Origin: a virus
Length of the DNA stretch: 39,357 nt
Reading direction: 5' to 3' (one strand)
IMG/VR virus record: IMGVR_UViG_3300046167_000350
Coordinates: 1-39,357 of that record
The translations under genes and the position numbers were made by a program. Shown here one piece after another: positions 9,335 to 18,183 of the stretch. The notes beneath the pieces are model-generated. The model saw only the letters and a list, made by a program, of their open reading frames with translations, had not been told where the DNA came from and made no database searches. The stretch's first letter is position 1; the number at the start of each line of letters is the position of its first letter.

Positions 9335-10684
9335 TTACCCTAGTTGGATTATTACACGAATGTCTTCGGTCTGTGCGGCAGATCTGTCGATCTGGTCGAT
9401 GTTATTTATGTACAAAATATCACCCGAAAATGCATCAACATCGGGATTGTTTTGCGAATTTATCGTCAGTGATATCGAGTTAGTCTCAATACCCGTGATT
9501 ACTTCTGTGTTAGCAAACGTACCAAATCCAGTTGAATCGTTCTGGAAGTAATAGAGTATGTTCGCCGCATTGTCGTGATGGAACACTTTACCTGTGATGC
9601 CAGCAGTATTCTGGAATCTCTCGTCTTCTGGCAATATACTACCCGATGCTGTGACGTTCAATGATCGAAGTACATTCGCAGTTGTGTTGGTGTAGTCACT
9701 GTCGAGTCCAAACTTCTTGGGTCCACGTATCAATGCAATCTGGTTAAAGTCGTTCTCGGTGAGAATGGTCGACCCTTCAGTGTTTACAAATTCACTCTGG
9801 AGCATAATAGCATTTGACTTGAGTGTAGCAACTGGATCAGCACCAGTACCTGTTTTAGGAGCAAACACGGGTTTAATAACTGCGCCCGAACCTGTTGTAT
9901 CTGTAACTGTAATCGATGCATAATCGTAGTTTTGACCATGCATGAATCGACCATTTCCGTCACTATCTAGCACTAGGTTAGTGATCTGTCCACTGGTATT
10001 AACGACAGGAAGAAAAGATGCACTGTCGCCATTACCTACAACTGTGATTGTGGGTGCAGAGTAATTAGTACCTGCACTGTCGATATAGAGAGATAGAATC
10101 TCACCTGAAATTGCACTGTCTTGTAATCGTCGCTGTGTCTGCTCTTCACCAATCGTTAAGGAAGCGAGAGGTCGTGTGATCTCTTTGACAGGCATGAATC
10201 CTTGTGTACGAAACCTAACACGATCCAACGATGACATTGCATAGAGGAATCGCCAGTGATATCCGTCAGTAGTCTTGAATGTCTTTGCTTGAGTCTTTGC
10301 CAACGCACTTGTAGGTTCTACGGTAGATGCCGCTGATGCTCCAGTCTCTTCATTCTTTGCTTGATCGACTACAATGAATACTTCGTTTGCTGAGTTGACT
10401 ACGTAGAAACCCAATTGACCTGGACTGTTGTCACTGTAAGTATTGTAGATTGAACCAGAAGTCCAAGTAACAGTAGGCACCACAAACGATGAGGCACTGA
10501 CTCGCTTCATCGATTGCATCTCTAGTCGAGTCTGCAACTGGAAACGTCGAGTCGATGCATCACTTGGTGAGTTAAATGGTTTTGCTCTTGACAGACCTAG
10601 ATAGAATTTACCACTGCTATCTACATCTGACTTGAGCAAATCAAGTAATGTGTTTCTCAAATTGTTTGTGACTGCCGCCGTCAT
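9335..10684 (-). CDS. gp8: Baseplate wedge subunit gp8
   Basis: A 449-residue protein recognisable as the T4 gp8 family. The N-terminus has the arrangement LKSDVDSSGKFYLGLSRAKP followed by an aromatic region, and DGYHWRFLYAMSSLDRVRF (about residues 141-159) corresponds to the conserved wedge motif. T4 gp8 is 334 residues, so this version is longer, as in marine relatives. In T4 it is a dimer in the baseplate wedge that contacts gp7 and gp10. A perfect TATAAATA late promoter lies 27 bases upstream of its ATG. Its neighbours gp6 and gp25 are the expected wedge partners. Confidence 0.85.
   Translation of the reverse strand: MTAAVTNNLRNTLLDLLKSDVDSSGKFYLGLSRAKPFNSPSDASTRRFQLQTRLEMQSMKRVSASSFVVPTVTWTSGSIYNTYSDNSPGQLGFYVVNSANEVFIVVDQAKNEETGASAASTVEPTSALAKTQAKTFKTTDGYHWRFLYAMSSLDRVRFRTQGFMPVKEITRPLASLTIGEEQTQRRLQDSAISGEILSLYIDSAGTNYSAPTITVVGNGDSASFLPVVNTSGQITNLVLDSDGNGRFMHGQNYDYASITVTDTTGSGAVIKPVFAPKTGTGADPVATLKSNAIMLQSEFVNTEGSTILTENDFNQIALIRGPKKFGLDSDYTNTTANVLRSLNVTASGSILPEDERFQNTAGITGKVFHHDNAANILYYFQNDSTGFGTFANTEVITGIETNSISLTINSQNNPDVDAFSGDILYINNIDQIDRSAAQTEDIRVIIQLG
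9403..9410 (-). promoter_or_regulatory. Weak late-promoter candidate (CATAAATA)
   Basis: The minus strand reads CATAAATA, one mismatch from TATAAATA, about 72 bases upstream of the 1774-aa gene start and inside the end of gp8. The distance is longer than for the other late promoters here, so this is only a candidate. Confidence 0.25.
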
Positions 10685-10710
10685 GTTGTCTTCTCTTTAA
10701 GCGATTCTAT

Positions 10711-10718
10711 TATTTATA
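10711..10718 (-). promoter_or_regulatory. T4-type late promoter (TATAAATA) for gp8
   Basis: Exact TATAAATA on the minus strand, 27 bases upstream of the gp8 start and overlapping the stop region of gp6. It allows late transcription of gp8 and downstream genes independently of gp6. Confidence 0.75.
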
Positions 10719-12510
10719 ATGAACTGGTGATAACTGCCCGTACAGACGATGCATCATTATCAAACAGGAGAAGATTTTCTCGCTGTGGTATGATAACAGA
10801 CTCGTTTGCGGGTGTTGCGGTGATCTTAATGTTATCACCTATCAGTTCACCTGTAAAGTTGGATAGAGTAATGACACCAGTTGAGGCATCATAACTACCT
10901 ATGTTGTCGATCAGTACAGCACCATCACTAATACGAACGACTTCGATATTAGATGTTTTGAGAGCATTGCGGAAGAAGCATTGCTCGTTCGCGATAGTAA
11001 AGTTACCTGATAGTATGCGATGATCTACATCGTCAGGCGTTGCAATAGACGATGGGAAGTTGATTGAGTAGTTAACGACAGCAGACTTAGGTACGAAACG
11101 ATTCTGCATTCTCAGTATTGCTCGACTTGAAAGAATCGATTGCTCGCTCGCATCGATCGCAGTCAGTAGGTTAGATCGTCGGAATGATTCGTCGAAACCG
11201 CCTAGTTCTGTCGCAAAGTAATTCTGCATTGTGGTGCGTACTAATGACTCAACTGCGGTCTGACTCTGTGACGTTAGATTTGGATTGAACTGAAATACAA
11301 CATCAACCTCAAGGAACGTCTGGAGAGGATCAGTGAACTCGACATCGAACGATGCGACCGACAGATTCTTTGCGAGATTCTTGATGTCTGCTTTCGCGTC
11401 TGATTGAATCGTTGTGTCATCTGTACTGAAATCAATCGATACGAATACACTGCCATACTTGGGCGGTACGTTCTCTTCACCACCCCATGACTTAATGTCT
11501 TCGATAACGTTCGGGAAGTTTCGTCGTATCAGTGCAGAGTAATCGCTTGCTGTTACCATTCGATTCTGTGATGCATAGAGATACGGAGCATTCTTGCGTA
11601 TTGACTCAAGTTCTTCTTTGAACGATCCACCTGTGCTTGACGATACAGTTACCACGTTAATGACGCCTGCAAATCCTGCGATGGTAGATGAAGGTGCAAA
11701 GTTTCTCGCCCCGTTCGCGCCAGGTCCAGATGTCGTAGAGTATTCGACAACGATCTTCTGTCCTGTCTGCGGTGTATTACCTAGTCGTGTGCCATTGCCA
11801 AATGTGATCTCGTAGAATCCGTTTGGTGTTTCTTTGATGATGTATAACTTAGATGTGGCATCGATTGAACTGGCATCATTGATGTTAATGTATCGATCAA
11901 ATGTAGAACTACTAACACTATCATACACTTTTACGACCACTGTGTCAAGATCTAATGTGTTAACAGGTATCACATACGTGTCATCTTCGCTTGCAGGACC
12001 TGCAATGAATGTCTTGGTCTTTGCTACGCCCTCAAAGACAGGAACGTTCTTATTACCGTCAAGGGCAAACGTATAGAGATTAGACCCATCACCTGAGTTG
12101 GTTGCAATCAATGTGTCACGAGTCACGAATGTAAATGACTGATTGTCTACTGTAGACGTAACAATGAAACCTGCAGGTATTGTCATGCTACTGGGGTTCG
12201 CATTGTTTGTCACTGTAATGTTGACAACACCACGCGATGCTTTTCTAGATCCGACTTGATACCCTAGACTACCTGCCAGACCAATTAATGAACTCCGCAA
12301 TTGTGCAGTGGACAGAAATGATTCGTTCAGTGCAAAGTTTGCCAACAGACCATTATAGTGTGTGTTGTATGCCAGCACATCAAGAAGACTTGAGAGACCT
12401 GATGCTTCAAAGTTGTAGTCTGCAAAATCAGGTTGTTGCGCCAAGAATGTTTTAAGACTATTCTTGATTGCATCAAAGTCTAACTCTGTTGAGTTGATTG
12501 TTGTTGCCAT
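10714..12510 (-). CDS. gp6: Baseplate wedge subunit gp6
   Basis: A 598-residue protein with the gp6 signature near the N-terminus: DYNFEASGLSSLLDVLAYN (residues 31-49) followed by THYNGLLANFALNESFL, very close to the corresponding T4 gp6 segment. T4 gp6 is 660 residues and forms the continuous wedge ring (the counterpart of P2 gpJ). The central part (residues ~270-380) includes NAPYLYASQNRMVTASDYSA, matching the J-like core. The ATG follows a GGGGATAAGAG ribosome site. It is transcribed after gp25, with 12 bases between them. No anomalies are visible. Confidence 0.92.
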   Translation of the reverse strand: MATTINSTELDFDAIKNSLKTFLAQQPDFADYNFEASGLSSLLDVLAYNTHYNGLLANFALNESFLSTAQLRSSLIGLAGSLGYQVGSRKASRGVVNITVTNNANPSSMTIPAGFIVTSTVDNQSFTFVTRDTLIATNSGDGSNLYTFALDGNKNVPVFEGVAKTKTFIAGPASEDDTYVIPVNTLDLDTVVVKVYDSVSSSTFDRYININDASSIDATSKLYIIKETPNGFYEITFGNGTRLGNTPQTGQKIVVEYSTTSGPGANGARNFAPSSTIAGFAGVINVVTVSSSTGGSFKEELESIRKNAPYLYASQNRMVTASDYSALIRRNFPNVIEDIKSWGGEENVPPKYGSVFVSIDFSTDDTTIQSDAKADIKNLAKNLSVASFDVEFTDPLQTFLEVDVVFQFNPNLTSQSQTAVESLVRTTMQNYFATELGGFDESFRRSNLLTAIDASEQSILSSRAILRMQNRFVPKSAVVNYSINFPSSIATPDDVDHRILSGNFTIANEQCFFRNALKTSNIEVVRISDGAVLIDNIGSYDASTGVITLSNFTGELIGDNIKITATPANESVIIPQRENLLLFDNDASSVRAVITSSL

Positions 12511-12522
12511 CTCTTATCCCCG

Positions 12523-13188
12523 TTACGGCGTTTCTTCGGTAATTAGTGTATTCGTTTCGTCTTGTGTCAGTAAGAATAGATCAAATTCTGTTAGAATCGC
12601 TCCTTCAATCGCGGCACTAACGTCGAACGATAAGAAGTCACCATTTGGATCTACCTGTAATCGATCACCACCTTCTTGTAGAAGCACATTGACCGGATCA
12701 GGATCGGGTGACTTGGGTGGAGCAACAACGGGTATCGCTGTTCGTCCAACAAAATCACCTAGTTTAACTTTCAGTACGTCAACGACATCTGTATTGACAA
12801 CACGAAACTGAATGGTAACACTCACACTGTTGTAGTCTGGTGTCGCAGATACTTTAAGATCTAGTATCTTTGCACGTGGTTCGTATCGTTCTACCGACTT
12901 CGTGATGTTCTCAATGATCTCATCACCAGTATCTTCGTCTGCCAATTCGAATAAGAGACCACCAAGATTCGCACCGAAGTTAGGTCGAAATGGTTTCTCG
13001 TATCGATTTGTCAGTAGCAGAGTCTTAATCGACTGCTTAACAGCACCTGCATCCAACTTGCGGAATACATCACCGTCGTTAGATGTTCGTGCCGCTAGTG
13101 TCAAATCTAGATCAGCATACGTACGCTCACGAGTGACTCGTGCTTGCTTCTTTAGATTTGCATCTTCAATTGAAAATACTTTTGCCAT
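12523..13188 (-). CDS. gp25: Baseplate wedge subunit gp25 (lysozyme-like fold)
   Basis: The gp25/GPW family is recognisable from the segment after residue 50: AVKQSIKTLLLTNRYEKPFR, then PNFGANLGGLLFE, then VERYEPRAKILDLKV. In T4 gp25 starts sheath polymerisation and joins gp6 and gp53 in the wedge core. T4 gp25 is 132 residues; this protein is 221, with an extra C-terminal segment of roughly 75 residues, as in marine relatives. Its own TATAAATA late promoter lies about 27 bases upstream. Confidence 0.9.
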   Translation of the reverse strand: MAKVFSIEDANLKKQARVTRERTYADLDLTLAARTSNDGDVFRKLDAGAVKQSIKTLLLTNRYEKPFRPNFGANLGGLLFELADEDTGDEIIENITKSVERYEPRAKILDLKVSATPDYNSVSVTIQFRVVNTDVVDVLKVKLGDFVGRTAIPVVAPPKSPDPDPVNVLLQEGGDRLQVDPNGDFLSFDVSAAIEGAILTEFDLFLLTQDETNTLITEETP

Positions 13189-13214
13189 CGGTTTCTACTG
13201 AATCTCTTTTGCTT

Positions 13215-13222
13215 TATTTATA
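13215..13222 (-). promoter_or_regulatory. T4-type late promoter (TATAAATA) for gp25
   Basis: Exact TATAAATA on the minus strand, 27 bases upstream of the gp25 ATG, in the 37-base gap between the 241-aa gene and gp25. Confidence 0.75.
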
Positions 13223-13225
13223 TGT

Positions 13226-13951
13226 CTATGGAAGTATTTCTAGCAATTCATTTGCCGCTTGTAGTTCACCATTAAATGTGGTTTCTATGTTTCTTTTGAA
13301 CGATACATCATAGTTTGTACCTACTTTAGGCATTTCTAGAATGATCGAGCATGTCAGATCACCATTTGGATCGAACGTATCATATGCCAAAGAAATCTTG
13401 TCATAGTCTATGAAGTCTTTCCAATACACTGCTAGGTCAAACGACATGCTTGGGTCACTCTTACCACTTCGATCAATTAACTGGTAAACAATCGCTTGAC
13501 CCGTTCTGCGGAGTTTGTTAACGCCGCCCGCAGTCTCGCCCTTATAGGTGGGCGTTCGGATAACCCATCCGTCTGGACCTTTTCCAAAACTTGCGCCTTT
13601 AATTGCTCTTGCTTTTCTTCTTGCTGTTGCCTCATCTCCGACTTCTTTTTCAACAACTTCATATGTAGAATTGGGTTCATAAATGCCTTCGCTTACGATT
13701 AGTCTGTGCTGTGAGAAAAATGGATTCGATACAATCTTTGCGATTGCATTAGAATGAAGCACCAGATTACGTGCGATCTGTCTTCGATCACACGGACCAT
13801 CGTATGTGTCATTATACAATCTATCAAAGTTTGTCCGACTCCCCTTTGCACCCAAGAACTTAGCACAGGTGATACCAGGACCCAATCGTGTCGATGAGTT
13901 AATACTGCTCGCCAAATCTGGATTGTAGTTAGGGTCGACTAATATTTTCAT
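13226..13951 (-). CDS. Baseplate-region protein of unknown function (241 aa)
   Basis: I do not recognise a family. The protein is soluble, with no signal peptide or membrane segment. It has an N-terminal Cys pair (C28, C53) in a region with FDRLYNDTYDGPCDRRQIAR, then an Arg/Lys/Ala-rich helix (DEATARRKARAIKGASF) and a beta-rich C-terminal half. The ATG overlaps the stop of the beta-helix spike gene by 4 bases, and the gene lies between the spike and gp25, so a baseplate or hub role is likely from position alone. A late promoter for gp25 starts immediately after it. Confidence 0.7.
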   Translation of the reverse strand: MKILVDPNYNPDLASSINSSTRLGPGITCAKFLGAKGSRTNFDRLYNDTYDGPCDRRQIARNLVLHSNAIAKIVSNPFFSQHRLIVSEGIYEPNSTYEVVEKEVGDEATARRKARAIKGASFGKGPDGWVIRTPTYKGETAGGVNKLRRTGQAIVYQLIDRSGKSDPSMSFDLAVYWKDFIDYDKISLAYDTFDPNGDLTCSIILEMPKVGTNYDVSFKRNIETTFNGELQAANELLEILP

Positions 13952-15399
13952 TTCTTCACCTTGAATCGTTTACTGCGATTGTCACTCGGATTGTTACCAA
14001 TCAGATTAATACCGAATCGTATAGTACCTTCTTTGTTTGCACTGCGCCCAATGTTTGCTTGAATGTTCTTTTTGAAGTCTTTGTTAAGTAGACCCTTACC
14101 AACAAGTGCACTGGTAAACTTACCATTCTTGAGGTGTGCGGGATCACGTAACTTACTTCGAATCTCGTGTATCGTAGGATCAAAGTTAAACAGATCCTCG
14201 TAGTCATCGCTCTTCAGTATCTTATCTTTCAGTTTAGGGTCAACTGATACGAAGCGAATACCATAGTTGCTTGTCGCCAATTGAAGTTCAACGACTGCTG
14301 GATTAGGAATTGGTGCAGTAGGGGGCAAAGGAAGATAAGGCATGATACCAGGTTTCGGGGGAACCGGAGTAGGTGGTTTGCCTTTGTCTTTGACCGCTGT
14401 TAATGCTTTACCTGCTCCTTTAGAAAACCCTGCTTGTGACGCAAACATCGCATAGTCTGCGTGTAATGCCTCGGTTGCTTTACCTACTAATGAACCATAG
14501 AACGTTGAAAGATTCGTGACACCACCAGGCATACCGCCGTATGTCTTGCCATAGAAATCCATTAAAGGGCCGCCAAACGTTCCTTTGTGCCCGATCATAC
14601 TGACATGACGCGCAGTAATGTTTGCGATACTTGCCGCGGCAGTCCATTCACCTACTGCTGTAGTCACTAGATTACCACTGGTCAGTATCTCAGTATTGCC
14701 TTGTGTAAGTTGCTTTAAATCTTTCGCAGTGATGATGGTCTGATTACCCAGTACTGTCTGCGATGCATCGTTAACAACCTGCTCGCTTCGACTACCACGA
14801 ACTGTGTAGTTCTGATCTTTGTTGACGATCTTGGTGTGACGACCGTGTATGTCTTCATCGACATCACCGCCTACATTGACGTTGTAATTACCGCCTACGT
14901 TCAGATTAAAGTCACCTGCGATATCTAGGTTGACGTTGCCCTTATAGACTAGATCACCTTCGCCCTCGACGATGACCTTGCTTGCGCCACCAATAACTTC
15001 GACTCGTTGTGTTCGTGATGTTATGAGAACACTACCGTCAGGTCGTAATTCCATACCAGCACCAGTACGATGCTTGATCAGAATACGTTCAGCACCCGGC
15101 GTGTCATCAATCTCCATGACATGACCTGATGCTGTTTCTTGTACTTGATTGTAAGGAAACTTAGAAGGTTGTTCGTCGCTCAGTTCAAGGTCGACACCAA
15201 TATCACCGCCACCTGTAGCAAGACGATTGATTCCTTCACCCTTTGCACTCTTGTTAATCGATGAACCAAAGAAATAGTCGCGCTTAGGAAATTCACCCGA
15301 AGCATCACTGAACCCTTCGACTGGCACACCTTCACTGACTTCTTGACCTTCGCCAAGAACTCGTTCTCGATTCTTTAAACTGTCTAGTTTATTCGTCAT
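13948..15399 (-). CDS. gp5-like C-terminal beta-helix spike protein
   Basis: A 483-residue protein that corresponds to the C-terminal part of T4 gp5, the membrane-piercing spike. Residues ~90-125 contain HVMEIDDTPGAERILIKHRT and the GMELRPDGSVLI motif typical of VgrG/gp5 proteins just before the triple-stranded beta-helix. Residues ~125-260 then show the alternating Val/Gly/Asn/Asp pattern of the helix (NVGGNYNVNVGGDVDEDIHG). A Pro-rich linker near 343-370 and a C-terminal domain follow. It lacks both the OB-fold and a lysozyme domain; these are in separate neighbouring genes. The start overlaps the amidase gene by 11 bases, suggesting coupled synthesis of one hub complex. Confidence 0.85.
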   Translation of the reverse strand: MTNKLDSLKNRERVLGEGQEVSEGVPVEGFSDASGEFPKRDYFFGSSINKSAKGEGINRLATGGGDIGVDLELSDEQPSKFPYNQVQETASGHVMEIDDTPGAERILIKHRTGAGMELRPDGSVLITSRTQRVEVIGGASKVIVEGEGDLVYKGNVNLDIAGDFNLNVGGNYNVNVGGDVDEDIHGRHTKIVNKDQNYTVRGSRSEQVVNDASQTVLGNQTIITAKDLKQLTQGNTEILTSGNLVTTAVGEWTAAASIANITARHVSMIGHKGTFGGPLMDFYGKTYGGMPGGVTNLSTFYGSLVGKATEALHADYAMFASQAGFSKGAGKALTAVKDKGKPPTPVPPKPGIMPYLPLPPTAPIPNPAVVELQLATSNYGIRFVSVDPKLKDKILKSDDYEDLFNFDPTIHEIRSKLRDPAHLKNGKFTSALVGKGLLNKDFKKNIQANIGRSANKEGTIRFGINLIGNNPSDNRSKRFKVKK

Positions 15400-17326
15400 T
15401 GGTGTTTATCTCGTCCACAGTGAATGGTTCATTAACAGATGGATCTTTGTCAAGTGCATCATAGAGTGATGTTTTATTAAAGTTGGCACCAACATAGTTG
15501 ATCACATCAAACCCAGGATCGACTTCATCTTCGTCCACATCATTGTGTCCTAGCACCTGACCACCTGGATACGTATTATAAAATGCTCGACAAATGTGGT
15601 CAAATGTGTTAAACTGTGACCGTGTGAGTGATTGAACATCAATAAAGTTCTCGCTATTTGGTGTTCCAGTTGGTACGTTTATACCACCCACAAATACAAC
15701 ACCGATGCTTCGTGTGTCATGACTGTTAACAGGTGAGTGTTGCCCTTCAAGATTAATAGGTCGTCCACGTTGTAATGATCCATCGCGCCGTATGACGTAA
15801 TGATATCCAATGCCGTCTAGACCTAACTCTATATGATATTTATTGATCTCTTCAGAACCGATATTCTTGTTCGTGTTTGTTTCTGTCCAGTGCACAACCA
15901 TCTCTGTGACATCGCGAGTGATACTTTGAAACTCTGCAACGATCTCTTCTAGTGATGAGATGTAAGGGAAGTATGGATCACCTGCGCCATCATTCCACTG
16001 TTTCTCGAACGAACCAATGACATAAGGTTCGGCGAACACTGTTTCGCTAGGCGAAGGTCTTGTCGATGCAGTAATGGTCGAGTCGATTGAGTTGAGGAAC
16101 GTAGTCGCACTCTCATACCCTTTCTTACCTACACCAACCAGAATCTCTCGGGCGGCACTGAACTCGCCCGCATCACCCTGTGCTTTTGCAATGACAGACT
16201 GGATCTGATCATCTGTTAACTTAGGTGCGTATGCTTTGACCTTTGCAGTCAGACTCTCGTTTAACTCTGCGTTCAGACCTTGGACAATACCAATCTCGCT
16301 GTTCTTCGTTGCTCGTGTCTTAATCAACGATTGATAATCAGCACCCTTGCTTGTGTAGTTAGATGCACTTCTTGACTTGTTGTCTATCGATGCGATCACT
16401 TCGTCAGGATTCTTACCGCCACTTAGATTCTCGAAGTCGCTCTTACCACCCACAAGATCTTGCTTAATCTGCTTGTCGGTCGTTACCAATTGGTTCAAAT
16501 CGCTGTTGACATCATCCTTGACTTTTGCTATACTCTTGTTAAACTCGGTCAGTACTTCAGGTATTCCTGTTACTGTATCACCGTTATTGTATGATGTGAT
16601 AGCATTATCTACTGCGGTACGTGTCTCGACAACATTACCGAGTCCATCACTATCAACCGCGCTTACAAAATTATATGCAGTGTTAATATTCTGTAGAGTA
16701 CCTGACTGACTTACGAGTTGGTCTGTTACACTGTTGACAGCGGCGCTGGTCAATTCTTTGATATTCTCAGCACTCGTAAATGCACCTATCTTATCTTGAA
16801 GTCTAGTGCCTGCTTCCTTAAGTCCTTCGTTTGTTGCGTCAACCACTGCTTCTTGTAGACTGCCACCATCCACACCCAGACCCGTAATCAATTTCAGTAC
16901 TGCCGCTACTGTTCCGCTGATGCCACCTTCTTCATCAAGTGATGCAGAGATGGGGAAGACAATACCGTTAGAGTCTGGTTCGCCAAACGTGATTTGTACT
17001 TTGCTTCCTAGTTTGGATGAGAGTGCACTCATTGCACCGTTGACTAGATCTGTCTTAAGGTTCTCGATGCTTTGTGCATCACCATTTAAAAGACCTTCGA
17101 CATTCTGCTTTGCTTCTTTTGCATCTGAAATGAGAGCATCTTTCTTTTGACCAAGAGTTTCAATACCACCTGTGATAGCACCGCTAACAGAACCTGCGAT
17201 CGTTTCAGTAACGTTTGTTACATCTGTCTTGAGTTGAGTTGCCGCATCGTCTAATGCTTTCTTCGAGGCAGACTTCTCGGTCTGTTCGACCGCTTTTGTT
17301 AGTACTTCTTTCTTATCTGTAGTCAT
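15389..17326 (-). CDS. Hub-associated N-acetylmuramoyl-L-alanine amidase with long helical N-terminus
   Basis: Residues 1-~420 are Ala/Ser/Thr/Lys/Asp-rich and mostly helical, without recognisable catalytic motifs. Residues ~470-615 form an Amidase_2/PGRP domain of the T7-lysozyme type: EMVVHWTET (H479), GIGYHYVIRRDGSLQRGR (Y508), then GHNDVDED (H594) and DPGFD (D603). H479, H594 and D603 fit the three zinc-ligand positions, with Asp in place of the T7 Cys. The position of the T7 catalytic Lys is Glu601 here. The family cleaves the amide bond between muramic acid and L-Ala. The gene lies between the OB-fold gene and the spike gene and overlaps both (4 and 11 bases), so the enzyme is probably a virion-borne lysin acting during tail penetration. 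Confidence 0.85.
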   Translation of the reverse strand: MTTDKKEVLTKAVEQTEKSASKKALDDAATQLKTDVTNVTETIAGSVSGAITGGIETLGQKKDALISDAKEAKQNVEGLLNGDAQSIENLKTDLVNGAMSALSSKLGSKVQITFGEPDSNGIVFPISASLDEEGGISGTVAAVLKLITGLGVDGGSLQEAVVDATNEGLKEAGTRLQDKIGAFTSAENIKELTSAAVNSVTDQLVSQSGTLQNINTAYNFVSAVDSDGLGNVVETRTAVDNAITSYNNGDTVTGIPEVLTEFNKSIAKVKDDVNSDLNQLVTTDKQIKQDLVGGKSDFENLSGGKNPDEVIASIDNKSRSASNYTSKGADYQSLIKTRATKNSEIGIVQGLNAELNESLTAKVKAYAPKLTDDQIQSVIAKAQGDAGEFSAAREILVGVGKKGYESATTFLNSIDSTITASTRPSPSETVFAEPYVIGSFEKQWNDGAGDPYFPYISSLEEIVAEFQSITRDVTEMVVHWTETNTNKNIGSEEINKYHIELGLDGIGYHYVIRRDGSLQRGRPINLEGQHSPVNSHDTRSIGVVFVGGINVPTGTPNSENFIDVQSLTRSQFNTFDHICRAFYNTYPGGQVLGHNDVDEDEVDPGFDVINYVGANFNKTSLYDALDKDPSVNEPFTVDEINTNDE

Positions 17327-18183
17327 GCGATCACCTCATCATATGCTCTCTGCGCCAATGTATCTGTCGATGTGTTTCTCAGAATGTAGTACTTATTCAT
17401 GATTCGACTTGCTTGTTTAATGTCTGTCGAGACGAGGAGTTGACTGTTTGCACCATTGAATCGATTGCGTAACTCAAATAAAACGAACTGAAGTTGTATT
17501 GAGTACAATGAATAGTTCGAGTTAGGTGAGTATGTGGACGCAAACCTAAGTAGATCGCTGAAACGACTACCGATTGCGGTACTGTTTTTCCACTTAGCAA
17601 TACCAAACGCTTGGGTCTGACCATACGTCTGAAACCCACTTGCACCTTGTAATGCGCCTGTGATTGCGGCGGCATGCATGGGTGAGTAACCGTTGTCAAT
17701 AAAGAACTTCATGCTCTGTTGTCTTCGCAGTCCAAGTGTCGCTTGCTGATCTTCATCATCTTTCAGAGGTGGTGCGACAACGTTCTGGAGTCTTGACTGG
17801 TTATAGTCGAATGAGTTGGTCACATCCGATCGTCGATCAGACTGTATTGCACTGGGTAATTCTGTACGTGGTAATGAACCTAGAATCATGGGTAACTGTG
17901 ATGCAGTCCCATCAAGGAAGATACCAAACACGAACGCACCCTGAGTTAACTGAGGCACACGACCCAGACCTGAGATGCCACCTTCTGTTGTGGGTATCAT
18001 TACTTGCGCCCACGGTAGATCGCGTTCTGGTATTTCTTCTGCACTTGGGTTGTGTACACCGTAGATACGCACCTTGACTCGTCCCTCTAGACCTGCAGGA
18101 GGATGTGAGTTCAGTACAGTACCAAAGAACCAGCGATGGTCGTCACCGTAGAAGTCTTCTTGTATTGGTCTTAAAGGTCTCAT
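17323..18183 (-). CDS. gp5 OB-fold hub protein fused to a lysozyme-like domain with altered catalytic site
   Basis: Residues ~15-110 match the gp5/VgrG OB-fold: HRWFFGTVLNSHPPAGLEGR, VKVRIYGVH, and WAQVMIPTTEGGISGLG. Residues ~155-286 resemble the phage tail lysozyme family (Phage_lysozyme2): FFIDNGYSPMHAAAITGALQ, GIAKWKN, then helices containing QLQFVLFELRNRF. In that family the helix normally reads like LxxESxF, with Glu as the catalytic acid. Here the codon is GCA and the residue is Ala181 (LQGASGF), so the domain may be inactive and purely structural. The start overlaps the hub gene by 4 bases (ATGA) and the stop overlaps the amidase gene by 4. Together with the next two genes it appears to reconstitute a split gp5. 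Confidence 0.8.
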   Translation of the reverse strand: MRPLRPIQEDFYGDDHRWFFGTVLNSHPPAGLEGRVKVRIYGVHNPSAEEIPERDLPWAQVMIPTTEGGISGLGRVPQLTQGAFVFGIFLDGTASQLPMILGSLPRTELPSAIQSDRRSDVTNSFDYNQSRLQNVVAPPLKDDEDQQATLGLRRQQSMKFFIDNGYSPMHAAAITGALQGASGFQTYGQTQAFGIAKWKNSTAIGSRFSDLLRFASTYSPNSNYSLYSIQLQFVLFELRNRFNGANSQLLVSTDIKQASRIMNKYYILRNTSTDTLAQRAYDEVIA

